Source: Paralichthys olivaceus
Lineage: Eukaryota; Chordata; Actinopteri; Pleuronectiformes; Paralichthyidae
Assembly (NCBI RefSeq): GCF_024713975.1
Contig: NC_091111.1
Coordinates: 4,153,001 to 4,217,000 of the forward strand
Reading direction: 5' to 3'
DNA: 64,000 nucleotides
Shown here: in pieces, positions 23,116 through 36,466 of the stretch
How positions within the stretch are numbered: the stretch's first letter is position 1
Layout: the number at the start of each line of letters is the position of its first letter
Translations under genes and position numbers: made by a program
The notes under the pieces: generated by a model
What the model was told of the DNA's origin: nothing
Database searches by the model: none
The model's input: the letters and a program-made list of their open reading frames with translations, nothing else

Positions 23116-26100
23116 CTGAAGGTCGCTGTGTGCTTCTAATACATTCCTCAAGCAACAGCTTTTTCCAGTCCTGAAATTCTGGAGCAGTCTCATCCAACAG
23201 GCCCAGAATAAATATTTTCCCTTGTGAGTTGCAGGTGGCTGCATTTCAAGAGGCTCAGCATGAAGCCAAGAGTCAGCGTACATTTAAGAAATATATCTGG
23301 AGGGGCTCAAACAATAATAATGGCTATAGAGTACATCATCAATATATTTCTAATGCAAAGGGAACCCTCCGTCTGTATGCTGCATGTTGAAAAAGTACAC
23401 AATGTTCTCCCACTTCAAACACAAAGAGAGTGGAGCTCATCAGTAGATGGCATCAGTTTTCATCCTGTGCAGTTGAGCCATTGGTCATGGGTTGGACTCA
23501 AAATACAATTTTATAAGTCATGCATTTGGTCTATGATTATACAAAAAATATATGGTTTCACTCTTGTGAATACAATTTAATCTAATTTTCTGCTTTGGTC
23601 TGTTGTGTATTTGTTGTGAATAGCACAGTCCCCCACCGTGTGTTTGCGCAGCGAAACTACAGTTTAGACGGGTTAGTCAGGGCTGTGCTCCGGGTAGATG
23701 GCCTCTATCTTTTGTTTCCGTAAAAGAAGAGAAAACTGACAAGATTTATATGAAGCTGGGTTTGGAGGGTAAACACTCTCACATTTAAGATGATGAAAAA
23801 CGTATGAAACCCCTCAATACACAAAATGATTGCCTTTGCCGGGGAGTTTATGTGTTTCTGTCCACATTTGATTGTTAATCAGCAAGATTACACACAAAAA
23901 TACAGATAATTATCAGAATTAGGTTTATTTGTAGCTATTTTCTAGATGTATTTTAAGTAAAATGAAATACAATGTCCTTATTGGTATCTTTTAATATTAG
24001 CTACCAAAGTAGCTGCCAAACAAATCCAATTCCATGTTTGCTTAAGTAGATTTTTGTTTCTTTCATATTACAGCTGCAGCATATAATCCAAATTTAATTC
24101 AAATACAGTGTAATTAGCAATCTGGAGGAGTTTTATTGTGGATCTACAGTGGTAGTGGGCTTCAGACATCCTCTTCATGTCCAGTGAGAGCAAAATACAG
24201 TTCTGCAATTCAGCTCCAAGCCTCACCTGCAAAACGTCACCGAAAGAAATGTAGAGAGATGCAAAACAAAAAAACTAATACAATAACTAAATAACTAAAA
24301 AGAGATATAAAAATAACAACACAGATGTAAAATGAACAAAAAAAAAGACACATCACAATCAATAAAAGATTTAAAAGAATATAGGACACAAAAACATACA
24401 TAAAGAATCAACAAGAGAAGCAAAACAACTACAAAAAGGCCAAAAATGTCCAAAGGAACAATGGGAGAGACAAAATCATCTGTGTATATGCAAAACAACT
24501 ATAGTGCAAAATAATTTCAAAATAGAGGCACCAAGTTAATGTAAATGCAAACCAAAAAAGACCAATAAGATTTGTTCAAAAAGGGATTTATATACACATT
24601 ACAAAAGGGAAAACAGTGATCTGACCAGGAGACAAAATGACAACATACAAAACAGATTGTTAGGTGTCTTGTCTTGTACAAGCAGAAAGAGTGAGGGTCT
24701 CCCACATGTCTGTGTTCAGGGGGTCAAGTATAAACAAGGATTAGGTAACATTGGGATTATTGTCTTCAGAAAGCTTCCTTCTGAGGCACAGATGATGTCA
24801 TGGTTGAATGGTTGAGTGGTGCTCCTCACGATAAGTGTGGTTTACCATTTGAAATTGTTGAAATCCCCCACATGTGCATCATCCTGTTTGCAATTTTGCA
24901 TGTGGGTTTTACTTGACTTTCGTAAAGGAGGCAGCTGAAAAGACTCTCTTTAGACACACTGTTGGATTTCAAACCTTTGGTCGAATGTATAATGCAGCTG
25001 TATGTAAATATGTTCACCAGAATAAACAGTTCCCACATCTGGAGGAAAAATAGGGACTGTGAAGGCTTCCTCTCACAGGCCGTCCCAAAATAAGAAATCA
25101 TTCTGGATGAAACTGTTATGACAGCCTGTTTGAGCAATGTGCATTTTCAACAGTCTTAGAAGAATTACCATACATCCTCCACATTGTTTATGACACAGCC
25201 CTCTGTAACTGTTGCAACAATGAACACTCAGGTATACTGGACGTATGCCCACACGAACAAGGGAACACTTATCCTGCTGCATATGTTTTCTTCTGCTGCA
25301 GAGATCATTTACAGCATAAACTTCAGAGGGACAAATGAAGAAACAACAGGATGTGTGTGTGGAAATCATTTTTTGGATTATGTAATCTTGTTGCTTTCTG
25401 TGTGAACAGCCAATTAAAGCACATTATCCCTCCTAACCACCATGTGTGGAGCCAACTGTTGTCTTTTACTCCTCTGGGACCAAGTCCAAGAGTCTTAACT
25501 TCAGTACTGCACATAATGTGACACCTATGAATTGCAGTATGAAAAGCTGTTAACGCCCTTACATGTTGAGTTCATGCTCTGTATGAACATGCTGAACATT
25601 ATGTAATAGATTCCTTCGTTTTTCCAAAAATCACATTATGATTTCAACGAAAATATCTAAGACGAAATATCTCTGTACACGTCAATCATTCTACACAACA
25701 CAAAAATTCCAAACTAAGACAAAACTCAAAACTTTACATATGTCAAATTATAAATATTAATGGTTCATATAGTACATATCTTTTTTCCAATGTTCTAATC
25801 TTTTTAGACTTTTTTATTTCTATGTTTACACAAACACACCACATCAAATTAATAGTACATGTAAACTTACTTAACAATAATTCATGACTCTGATTCAGAC
25901 TGCCAGTGAGGGATCTATAGTCCTGTGTCTTCTTCTGTGTCCTCAGCTGGTTTGTTGGGAAAGATTGTTATCAGGAGTGAGGAGGCTTTAGGACCCACAA
26001 GAGCAAAACCTTTTATTAAACTATAACAAACTGCTAATGACAAATCTGTAGTGAAAGCAGACAAATCCAAAATACAGAATCAATGAAACAGGCATCCTGC

Positions 26101-28842
26101 AGTTTCTGTTTTGGTGAAACCAACTGTTCCCCATAGTGTTTATACTACAAGTGATAATTCTGAAACTTATCTTTGCTGTTTTCTGATTTATATCATTGTG
26201 AATAAAAAATCTTTTGGGTTTGAACATTGCAAATGATTGTTAGCTAGAAGCCTCAGAGATCTTTAAACCTGAGCATGGTGCTATAGGTGAAGGTGTTTGT
26301 TGCAGTCAGTGGGTCTGTATTGGCCTATGATGGGTGGCGTTAAAATGACGGCAGTTACAATGAATGAAAATGATTCCATTTCTGATTGATTGGTTGCAGA
26401 CTACTATTTTCATTTTATCTCCATGGTTAATAATCAAATTAATTAGTTATTTGCATTTGAAGGTGCTATGAACTTTAAAGTCAAACATGTTTTTTTTGCT
26501 AGGTGGTGTTGGTGGCTAAAGTTACTAATTCTTGGGAAATAATGAGCCAGGCCAAGGGTTAATGTTTGTGTTACTTTCTGTATCTGGAGACACCTGGGTG
26601 AATGAAGAAATGAAGTTTGAAGCTGAACCCGCAACATTTCTGTGTTCATCTTATTGTTGGCTATCTAGCTCCATTAGTAGAAGAAATAGTTTCAGGATAT
26701 AATAATGAAAGTGAGGAATGACTCCCTGTATGAGTAGTTAATGAATTTGCAATAATCCAGCATATCTGTTTCATTTTTCATGTTATATCCAGGAAGGTTC
26801 CTTACATATAATATGCCACACAGTCATAACAGAATCTGCAACCATGAGTTTCTACTCCTCCTCAATCAGATTTCCATTTTAAAAGTAAGCATGCTTCTCA
26901 TACACATGCTGTACTGTACATGCATGTATGGTATAGTTGAGGTCAGTAAGGGTCAACAGTAATTTCTGTTTCATTTGCTGGTTTGTGTGCTTTGAAGCAG
27001 ATTTCATTTCATATGTCAAGTTCTGCTCCAGCAACAGCCACAGATTTTCCTGTTTTCAGATTTTTCCATTTGAGAGGAAAAACGAAGTCTTCTTCTTCTC
27101 TTGGCAGGAGAAATCATGACAATTTGTCTACAGCTTACACAACATCGAGACGCACTACACAGATGATAAAAATGTCATGTTGTCATAATGAATTTTTCCC
27201 TCGAGGACAGGATCTATTCTATTGAGCCCAGAATGAACATATTCCTAATGGTGAAGCAGATCACCAAAACAAGATCGAGGTTGTGAAATTACTTTGGTCT
27301 CAGTATTCAAACACCCATAAATCAACTTTACAGCAGGCAACCATATGTAAAGCTGCAAAATTACTGATGTAAACATCATCAGTGAAAACAGACAGTGAGA
27401 TGATTGCTGCTGTTCAGTAGTGAGTTTACAAAGTTTACCTTCATATCAAAAGAAGACAATCAGAACATGTGCACAAGTTTCTGAATACATTTTACCATTT
27501 AAACAGTGGTCACCATATTTAGAACTTGATTTATTGAGGATGCATATAATTAAATCATGTTCACATTCAAGCAGATATGATATATTTTCAGTGATTTAAA
27601 AAGAACATGTCATCATGATTCATAGTTCGAAGGCAGAATCCAGAAAGAAGAGCCAGCTGCTAGTTTTCCTCTCTTTTTTCGTGTGTTCCAACTTTTTTTT
27701 GTATATTTTTGTCCTGGTGGGACAGAGACATCCTCTGCAAAAACCAACTCCAAACCTGAAAAATGTATCCCATCCCTTCCCATAATGCTTAACATCAGAA
27801 CAGTTTGCACTGTAATTTACACACTGAGACCTGTGAGGAGCATGAGGAGGACATAACAACATTGTGTTGCGTGCAATGCTTTCGTGTTGATGACTAAAAT
27901 GAAACTTTCCATGGTTCGGTTTGAGCCAGACCGAGACCAGCTCTTTGGGTCGGACTCAATTTTGGTGTTTTGGTCTGGAAATTGCAGAGGCTGAAAGCTC
28001 AGGAGGTCTGGAACATTTGGCATTTAGCACCTTAAAGAGACAGATATTCCACTCAGGAGTTGTGTCCTGTTCTCAGAGTCTGCTTTAAGTGCAAATTACT
28101 AAAATGACGATAAGATGAGAGCGTGGCTGTGTTGCCTTCACAGACCGTTTGTTGCACCGCCCCCAGTATGACGAGTATCACTTTGATTTAAGGAGGATCC
28201 ACAGTCCACTTTTTCCTTTTCAAATATTTGTGGTTGTAATTGTTAACAGTTGCTCCTGATGTTTTAGAGGAAGAAACTGAATGAACGTTTGTTTGGAGCT
28301 GGCGCTCCACATACAGATCAATAGGAACCAGGGGAATAAAAATTAACTGAAGCACTGGAACACGTTTTTGACCAGTCCCGTCGGTAGAAATGGCCAATGA
28401 AAACATCCCTCTTGATGGAAAGATAATAACACAGATGACCTCATCATGCTCCAACCCACAACAGTGCAGCTCAGCCCTGTCGGGGCTGAAAGCAATTGGT
28501 TTCATTCAGCAAAAAAATTAGAACTAACTGCAAACATCACATGACATTTGGATTATCCAGTAATCCGGTATTACAGAAAGTAAATATGTGTAAATGAGAA
28601 TTAAGCATATGAGAACTATTTTCTGCTCAGGATTTTGTAATTTCTGTTTCAGGATCAGGGTCATTTGTGAACTATTGGTTGCGGGTCCCATTATATTAAA
28701 CTTTAAAATCCGAGCCGAAAGGGACTACAAGTCAAAATAGTTTGGCCTCTGATTCTTCGATTTCTACACCTTTTATTATGTCTCTATTAAGTTTCTAATC
28801 TTCATGGAAGAACACTGTAAAAAATCACTGGAATGAACCCTT

Positions 28843-28844
<2 letters not shown>
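23116..28844. other. Intergenic, no gene seen
   Basis: AT-rich, non-coding as far as I can tell. The open frames here are short and lack recognisable domains or paired splice signals. Confidence 0.45.
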
Positions 28845-28903
<59 letters not shown>

Positions 28904-29150
28904 CTTGTAAAGCTATCTTTGTGAATCATGAGCCTACAACCTAGAGAGTGAGGACATTTTTGGAAAGTGAGGACATTTTGGCCGGTCCTCACTTTCTGAG
29001 ACACCTTTAATGGACTGTTTGAGGATGAAGACTTGGTTTTAGGGTTAGGGTTAAACATTTAGTTTGGAGGGTTAGGGTAAGGGGCTAGGGAACGCATTAT
29101 GCCAATGATTGTCCTCACTGAGATAGATGTACAAACATGTGAAGGAGAGA
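28845..29150. repeat. (GT)n plus associated dispersed repeat with TTAGGG-like core
   Basis: A GT run (28845-28901) is followed by 'gaggacattttggccggtcc', 'ggttttagggttagggttaa', 'agggtaaggggctaggg' and 'cctcactgagatagatgta'. This block recurs in fish genomes next to GT microsatellites. The TTAGGG units are few and degenerate. Confidence 0.7.
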
Positions 29151-29389
29151 AAAAGTAAGAACAAATGAAATTAGAAAAAGAGAATCATGGGACAAATATA
29201 ACAAGGAGATCCAGTGTAGAAAACAGCTGGATTGAGCCATGCAGCATGCGCCTGGGCCAGTTGTGCTGCGTGCCAGGGTCATAACATGGGATGGTGAGAC
29301 GTAAGTGAAAACAGATGAGGGAATGCTAGTCATGTGGGAATGCCCTGGTTTGATGCCCTGGCTTATCTGTCATGACAGGAAATAAGAGA

Positions 29390-29391
<2 letters not shown>

Positions 29392-29450
<59 letters not shown>

Positions 29451-29464
29451 TGTGCGTGTGTGTG
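29392..29464. repeat. (GT)n microsatellite
   Basis: A GT run with a few TA and GC interruptions near the right end. Confidence 0.96.
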
Positions 29465-31368
29465 GTCATTGGAAGTGTTGTGTTTGCATATCTGTGTGCA
29501 TGCGTGTAGGTGTGATGCAGGGATCAGCAGAGGAGGTCTCTCTTGTCGTGCATTAAAATTCTTTCTTATCTAAAACTTTTTTTATTTTGAAAATAACACA
29601 GGAGACCTCACACAACCTGCTCCAGAGATTACCCTGACCCCTCACTGATGGATTTCAAAACTGAACAATTGTGGATTTAGGGTCATTTCCAAGCCTGTCT
29701 GTGTCAAAAACATCTAATATTTTATTCAGCCTGAAGACTCCTAACACTACTGCCAAGAATACGATGATCACTGCTGACTGTGCAGGAGGGGGATCAGCTA
29801 AGGAGACAACCTTTTTTTTTTACATCAAATCTCTCATGATTTCAGCTTCCAATGCTTTAGCTCTGAACTCCTCTTTTCTTAGGTAAGCTATAGATTTCAA
29901 AAAAATTATTATGTGTATAAAGCCAAGATACAGTATCTTAAGGCACTTTACATAGCGAGGTTGAAATTGCACACTATTAAAGAGAAATCCGACCATTCAC
30001 ATAACAAGCAAACACTTGGCGACTGTGGAGAGGAAAAAATTAACCATTTTCATGTGGAGAAACTTCTGGCAGTTTGAGAGAGAAGAGTGACTAAGAATAT
30101 GTTCAGCTCTATGATTCAAAGCTGGCCCTGCAGGGTGTTTCCCTTGTCTGCTGCTAAACTGCAGTGTTGTTGAGCATTATAGTCTCTTTGCTGGCAGACT
30201 GGTTTATTTATATTTTATTCAGCCACATGAGCTGCCCATGCATGTGCATTTAGAAATATATTTAAGTTGAATTTCCCACCTATAAATAATTATTGTTCGT
30301 ACATTTCCAAATTTTAATCTAAAAAAGGTTGATTTCCTCAAAAAAAAGCAAAAATTATATGAATAATAAGTGAACAAACAGTTGATAAATATAATGTAAA
30401 TACTAAAATAGTAGATTGTACAAAAAAATATATATATTTCTTTATTTGAGAGTTGTTTAAACACATTTTTTGTTTACAAAAAAGTGTATTACATCTATAT
30501 TGAAAATACTTTTTCAGTAAAATACGTTTTTAGAAGCTTTATTTGTCCCTAACCCACATACAATATACAGTGTATATGGTTGTTTTGAAATTTAAAGGGA
30601 CCCCTAGGGAGGCTAAGCTACTCTTAGCAAGGTTTTAGACAACTGCAGAACCAACTCAGAGGAGAGGATGCACATATATAATGTGCCATATAAACTATTG
30701 TCATTCTTTCCCGCATTATTCATTATACAGGGGGGCTTAATTACATTGATTCAGTGCTACACAATGAGAACAAAGGCAAATACAATGATCTCAAAAATCG
30801 TGTGTATTCCAGCTCATTGTAACACCCAGCTATAACAAGATTTTCAGGCAGAATATTACTCAGTGTGACTCATGAGATAAAGATTTGATCATACTGACTC
30901 TGACAGGAAGACTACAACTTTATACACCCAGCTAGCGTTTACCAAGAGGCATGTCCTGGACCCACCCTGTTAATTAGGATTAACAAAGATGATCCTGGCT
31001 CAAAACAAAGTCAGAAGGCTTTTATTCGTGTATATGAATTCGGGAGCTTATATTTTGAGGAAATTAAGCTTGATGGTGTAAGGCATTCGTTAGCATGGTG
31101 AAAGGGCACAATGGTGAGATGGGACACTATGTAACAGAAGCTCCACATCTGGTTTCAGGCCTCTTGGATCACACTGAGTGGATACGGCCCAGTGCTAAAG
31201 CGACGAGTGCTCGCCTGACAGCTGTGAGGCAGAGGGATGTTGACCTGTGAGTTACAGAGGGGAGGAATGTTAGAAGACTAATGGAGCGTGATTGGTGGAG
31301 GAGCAGGAGGAGGACAGGAAGACCAACACTTAAAGCCCCCACCCCTTTCTAATAACCAGGTTATTGAA

Positions 31369-31374
<6 letters not shown>
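29465..31374. other. Intergenic, no gene seen
   Basis: AT-rich, with no coding exon or RNA gene recognised. Confidence 0.45.
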
Positions 31375-31429
<55 letters not shown>

Positions 31430-31600
31430 CAGAGGACATTATAGTGACTTACATTGATTTCCTGGGGACTCACTTTAGCCTTAACCATAGTTTTTTCTTG
31501 CCTTACCCTTACCTAACTACACATTACTTCACCTTAAAATGTTATGTTTTACACACAAACACACAAGCACACACTTCAGAGGACATTAAATTGAATTATG
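31375..31600. repeat. (CA)n plus related dispersed repeat
   Basis: A CA run (31375-31428) is followed by 'cttcagaggacattatagtg', 'acttacattgatttcctggg' and 'gccttacccttaccta', with the 'cacacttcagaggacatta' segment repeated near 31570. It resembles the reverse orientation of the block at 28845-29150. Confidence 0.6.
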
Positions 31601-33655
31601 TTGTGGAATCATCAAATAAAGATTCATAGTCACAGACAAGGAAATACATACAAATAACAAAAGAGATATTTTTGTAGCACATTAAAGTCAATTGTATTTG
31701 TATTATCTCAAGGCACTAGATTGTACCAGGATAATACACCTAAGTTATAACATTATTACCAGTATTATTATTATTGTCATTATAATTACCATTAGACGTT
31801 AAGCAGGATCATTCCAACAGCAATAGAGAGGAGAGGGGGAACATGCTGAGTTAGTTTGAGGCAATTAAACCAAATTTACAGCTTTTTTAACAATAATGAC
31901 GCAGTATATAAAAATACTGATGATGAACAGTGGAAGTTTTGAATTTCATGGCAAGCAGAACAAGTTATAATGAGAACCGATCTGAAAGCAGAAATGAAAA
32001 CTTGAGAAGATGAACTGAATGTTCTTCCCGTTATTAAGTAGGTTACTGCGAGGCAACAAACCACCAGCAGGAGCTTAACTCTGTGGACTGGAGGAGCTCC
32101 TGAAAGCCATTCCTGGTCATGCAGGCATAGCCAAAATGAAGGAATGCTTAAAGTTATTACAGGCTGCGGTCGGGGATTAATTATCTCTCCGTGAATAATT
32201 ATGTCGGGTTATATGACAGCGGGACGGAGAATGGAATGTGACAGAGATTCGATAGAAATCATTTACAGTAATTAGAGTTTGTTTTACCCACTGTCTAGTT
32301 GAATTACAGACATGTTACAAGTTTTATTGACGCAGTTCATTCTAAAAATGTCGAGACATTTTTGACATTAAGCTGGTTGTTTTCATCGGAGCACTGAACA
32401 CTTTTCTCAGCCTCCTACTGAATCCAAAGGCTGGATTTCCAACTATGCACGTTCCTTTGCTCTGTCAGAAACATGCAGTACATTCAAGGCCAGATTTCAG
32501 CAATGTAAATTATGCAGTGATATTGTGGTCTTTATAAATGTGCTAGGCCAAAGAAAACCGTCCTCTGGAGGAAGTCATACTCCGCCTGTTGCACAAATAT
32601 GGACTATAGAAATGGCACATTAACAGTAACAGCGTCTATTGTTGTGCTGTGGCTCCTCTGGTTCTTTCTTATTGGTCATGTCTCACACTGTCAGCCCACA
32701 CCCCGTATGCACTGCAGTATGAATAGTGACAGAGACTCCTCATATGGTTCGAATCAGATGACGGTAAGTTGTGAGTAATGTTGGAGCACGAAGATCCTGT
32801 GTTTCACTGTAACTCAGTTTAATTAATTTCTCGGCGGTGGTCAGATCACCCTGAGGACGAGAGAACACTGAACAGTATCTTTCTGGAAAAAAGAAAAACT
32901 TGGGGAGGACTTTTTTGCTTGTCAAATGGGTGTTTACAGCTAAATTGAGCTTCCTTTGTATTTTATTCATCATCTTCCCTCTTCTCTTCTTTCTCATCAT
33001 ATCAGAGCGAGACCGCAGCTGCAGCTGAATGTTCCATAAATCATTCAAAATAAACATACAACAGCAGGAAAGATTCAATACAGATTTACATGAGCGTTCT
33101 AAAGTGACCGGGCCGCTGGCCCCGCCGTTCCAGTCAAGGTTGAATTCGGGTTAAGCTGTTAACATGAACCTCTGTCTGCCCTGAATAAATCCAATTAGAA
33201 GAAGGTCCTCAGTCACACTCTGGCCATCGTGTCAGGAGTTCAACGTCTGACTACATGCCTGTAAATGTAACCACTTTTTTACACGAATACACAAGAAAAG
33301 GTATATTCACAGCAACACTATCACATAATATCGGTCAGGATATGATTCTAAAGTGACTTTTTGAACTCCTATCACATCCTGCTTTATTTTGATATTTCTT
33401 CCTTGTGCATCTGCTGTTTTTTTTCCTGTCTTTGTTGAGTGTTCCTGCATTTGTGATTGTCTGCTCTCCCCTGGTGTGTTTCACTTGGGTCATATTAGGG
33501 TCCTTGGCTTCGTTGTAATCGTGTTCCTCCGTTCAAGCTGCTTTTCTGTTTCTTGGAGTTGATTTCTCTGTTTGTATCTCCCTGCAATGGGATTAGTTCA
33601 TAAATTATCTTGTCTATGTGTGTGTCTGCTTTTTGCTTCCTGAAATCTTAGCGTC
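31601..33655. other. Intergenic, with a possible conserved regulatory block
   Basis: No gene recognised. Bases about 32160-32290 contain GGATTAATTATCTC, GTGAATAATTATG and CAGTAATTAGAG, several TAATTA/ATAATTA homeodomain-type cores in moderately complex sequence. That is a texture often seen in conserved non-coding elements. This is an impression only. Confidence 0.3.
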
Positions 33656-34084
33656 ACACCAGTGGCGGCTGTTGATATAAAGTTTATTGGGGGGCAGAGT
33701 GTTGGGGGGGCACAAACCAACTGAAGCTAGATTCAACAAAAACAACACTACACACAATATGCCAATCCTCTACCCTTCACCCACCCCTCCATCGACATAG
33801 TGGTGAGCAGATAATGAGGGAATTTAAATTTTTCGGTGAACTATCCCTTCAAGGACCCACATTCACCCTCATTTGGCCAGCACCCCACACCAGGAAGTAT
33901 ATGTACTTAGTAAGAAATTAACAAATGCAATATGAAAACAATTAACATTGAATCCTCAGAGGCGCTTACGGTCTACCGGGTCCATTGTACGAGTAAAATA
34001 CTATTAAATAATTAAATTGTGTTTAAATAGGCATTTTTGTCTCAGGATGTTGAATGGCGCCCCGTATTAACCAGCCGCCACTTA
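33656..34084. repeat. TIR element (hAT-like MITE), 'AGTGGCGGCTG' family, copy 1
   Basis: The left end AGTGGCGGCTG (about 33660) is matched by CAGCCGCCACT at about 34072-34082, an 11-bp terminal inverted repeat. Interior landmarks are 'ggggggcagagtgttggggg', 'ggtctaccgggtccattgta' and 'ggcgccccgtattaacc'. I recognise it as a common fish non-autonomous element. A clear target-site duplication is not visible. Confidence 0.65.
33776..33853 (-). repeat. Fragment of 'AAAGGGATAGTTCACC' MITE, nested
   Basis: Reads CACCCACCCCTCCATCGACA through to TTCGGTGAACTATCCCTT, the reverse complement of the terminus at 22633. It lies inside the element at 33656-34084 and the equivalent stretch of copy 2 lacks it. 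Confidence 0.55.
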
Positions 34085-36214
34085 TTTATACCCAGATCAT
34101 AAAACAAGACCCACACTACCTTCTCAGCACAGTGAGCTAAAGTAGCTGTTAGTATCTAGTAGTAGCTAACTGTGCACCATCTGGTGCTGGACAGGTAGTA
34201 TAAAGGTTCATCAGAGCTTTTTCATTTTAAACTAGAATGGCACAGTAGAGTGCCATTCAACTTAAATTAAATCAGGCTGCACCAAATTTCCAGTCTGCTA
34301 AATGTGCCTAATTTTTTCATTGAGAGCCTCGAAATGCACAATCTTGTTAAAGAAAGTGAGAGAATTTCCTGGACCTGCCCAAAAACTTTTACCAGTGTCA
34401 AACCTTTCCCATAAGCTTCATGGAAATCCGCATTTGTCCTGTCAACAAATAAATAAGCAAGTAAACAGGGAAAAAAACATAATCTCCTTAGCAGAGGTAA
34501 CAGAGTCTGCTGTCTCTGCTGGAAATAATGCCGACCAGACGGATGACAAGGAACCAAAACAGTAAAGCTGCCAGCAATAAAACCAAAAAATCAAAAAAAT
34601 GCTGAAAACAGTAAGTACAGGTAGGGGCAACTGCACGGACCAGTGATTTAATGCGTTTGTCTCCTCTTAAATGACCAGGATCTCACTTTGGACATTGGCA
34701 ACATCAGTTTTGAAAAGGAAACAAGAAAAAGTTCTCATTCCACAACAAAACAGATTATGCTTAATAAGGTTAGGGAATAGTTGTGGGAAGCAGGACATGA
34801 ACCCAGTCTTCACTGTGAGAGAGAAGCAGTTTACTTGAGAACATGAGTTTAAAACTAATTTGCTATATTCACCTAATAAAATCAATTATACTGAATGAAG
34901 CAGTGTTTAAACTGCTTCTTCTTTAAACCCTGTGAATAACTGTGGACACTAAATATATAACGTATGGATCAAATTCTCATGTGTGCGTGTCAATGAGCGT
35001 GCAGGTTACTGTGCAGAAGAACATGCAAACCATGTTCACTCTGTTTTTAGCTCTCAATATAAGTTTATGTATCAGGCTGCTGATGTTTGGGTTTAACTGA
35101 AGTCCAAGACATGAACAACGATGCGTAGATATTTATCACAGCCAAGTCATCATACTGAGATGTCGTTTCACAAGTAATTTCAAAATGTTTTCTTGAGTCT
35201 GTCCTGTGACTGGGCTCTTTATTTTTAGATGGACTGAATCATGTCTGCTGCAGCTTCACACCGGTCCAGACAGCAATCAGAGTCATTTCCAAAGCTGTGG
35301 CGTTACGGGAAATTTTATAAGAAGACTCACTGCTCTTTGGAAGCAGCTTTTGACAGCTTGAGGTCTTAAAGAAACCTGTGAAAAAACAACCAGATCCGCC
35401 TGTGCTGTTTCAGAAGCAGTGGAACTAAATCATACATCACAGTGCACTAGCTCTGGAGAACGTCCGCACATGGTGGAGAAGACAATATTGGCACTACAGT
35501 AAGCTACTGTCATACTGGATTTATGACCCTGCATATTACTGGCGTATTTTATTATCATGAATAATATCAATTAAACAATTTCCATAGAAACAAACAAACA
35601 ACACTGCCAAAGGGGATGTGTGGACAAAGACACACTTTCCTCTCACATCATCGCTTGGCGAAAATCCTTTCCAAAAACGATATGTTAGCAGGCTTGTGAG
35701 AATCCGGTAACTCACCAAGGGACATCATTTTCCTGACATTGAAGATGTTGACTAATGAGCGTTGAAATATTTTTGTCACTTTTTGTGTAACAAAAGCTGG
35801 AACAAGCTTCAATAAAGGCTCAAGGCCATGGCAGAAAGGGTGGAACCTCTAAAAATAATCGTGTACAGGTCACAAAGGTAATTTTTTTTATGGCTGCATT
35901 TGAACAAATGAGTGATAACAGCAAGATGAATGTGCTTTTCAGTCTGGCCAATGAAAATCAGCTGTATGCTGGGATCAACAGGGGATGGCAATTGTTTTGT
36001 GTCAGCTCAGGAGTAAAATTACAGGTCAAGTCATTGTTAATTTGACTTTTATAGGTTTTTATTTTGGCAGAAACACAGTGTTCTTAAAAACATCTTACTG
36101 TTGTAGTAAATCACTTCCAATTCACTGTTAATAAAAATGGGAGTGCGGGAGCTGCATCCTGTGGAAAATCTGCAACAACCAATCAAAGAGCAGTCTCATG
36201 TCCTGTGGTTGGCA
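34085..36214. other. Intergenic, no gene seen
   Basis: No coding exon or RNA gene recognised. Short open frames on both strands (e.g. 34267-34565) overlap each other and have no recognisable domain. Confidence 0.45.
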
Positions 36215-36466
36215 AAAGGCTTAAGGACTCACATTCACTCTTATTGGGCCAGGAAGCACATGTATTTAGACAGAAGTGAACCAAATACAATTTGAAAACA
36301 ATTCATATTGCCCACAGCTGCTGACTGTCTATCAGGTGCATTGTATGAGCAAAATATATTATCACATCATTAAATTATATAGTTATTAATATGTTTATAA
36401 AGGCTTTTTTGTCTGAGGAGGTTGAAGGGGGTGCACCCCAGCGCCCCTTATTAACAAGCCGCGACT
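36215..36466. repeat. TIR element, 'AGTGGCGGCTG' family, truncated copy 2
   Basis: Parallels the right part of copy 1: 'ggactcacattcactcttat', 'gtctatcaggtgcattgtat', 'cagcgccccttattaacaag' and the end CCGCGACTG. The left terminus is missing. Confidence 0.6.

Noticed and set aside
22703-23119. 138-codon open frame
   Set aside because: Lies inside an abundant non-coding fish MITE.
29036-29095. Interstitial telomeric repeat from chromosome fusion
   Set aside because: Only a few degenerate TTAGGG-like units, and they belong to a dispersed repeat commonly linked to GT microsatellites.
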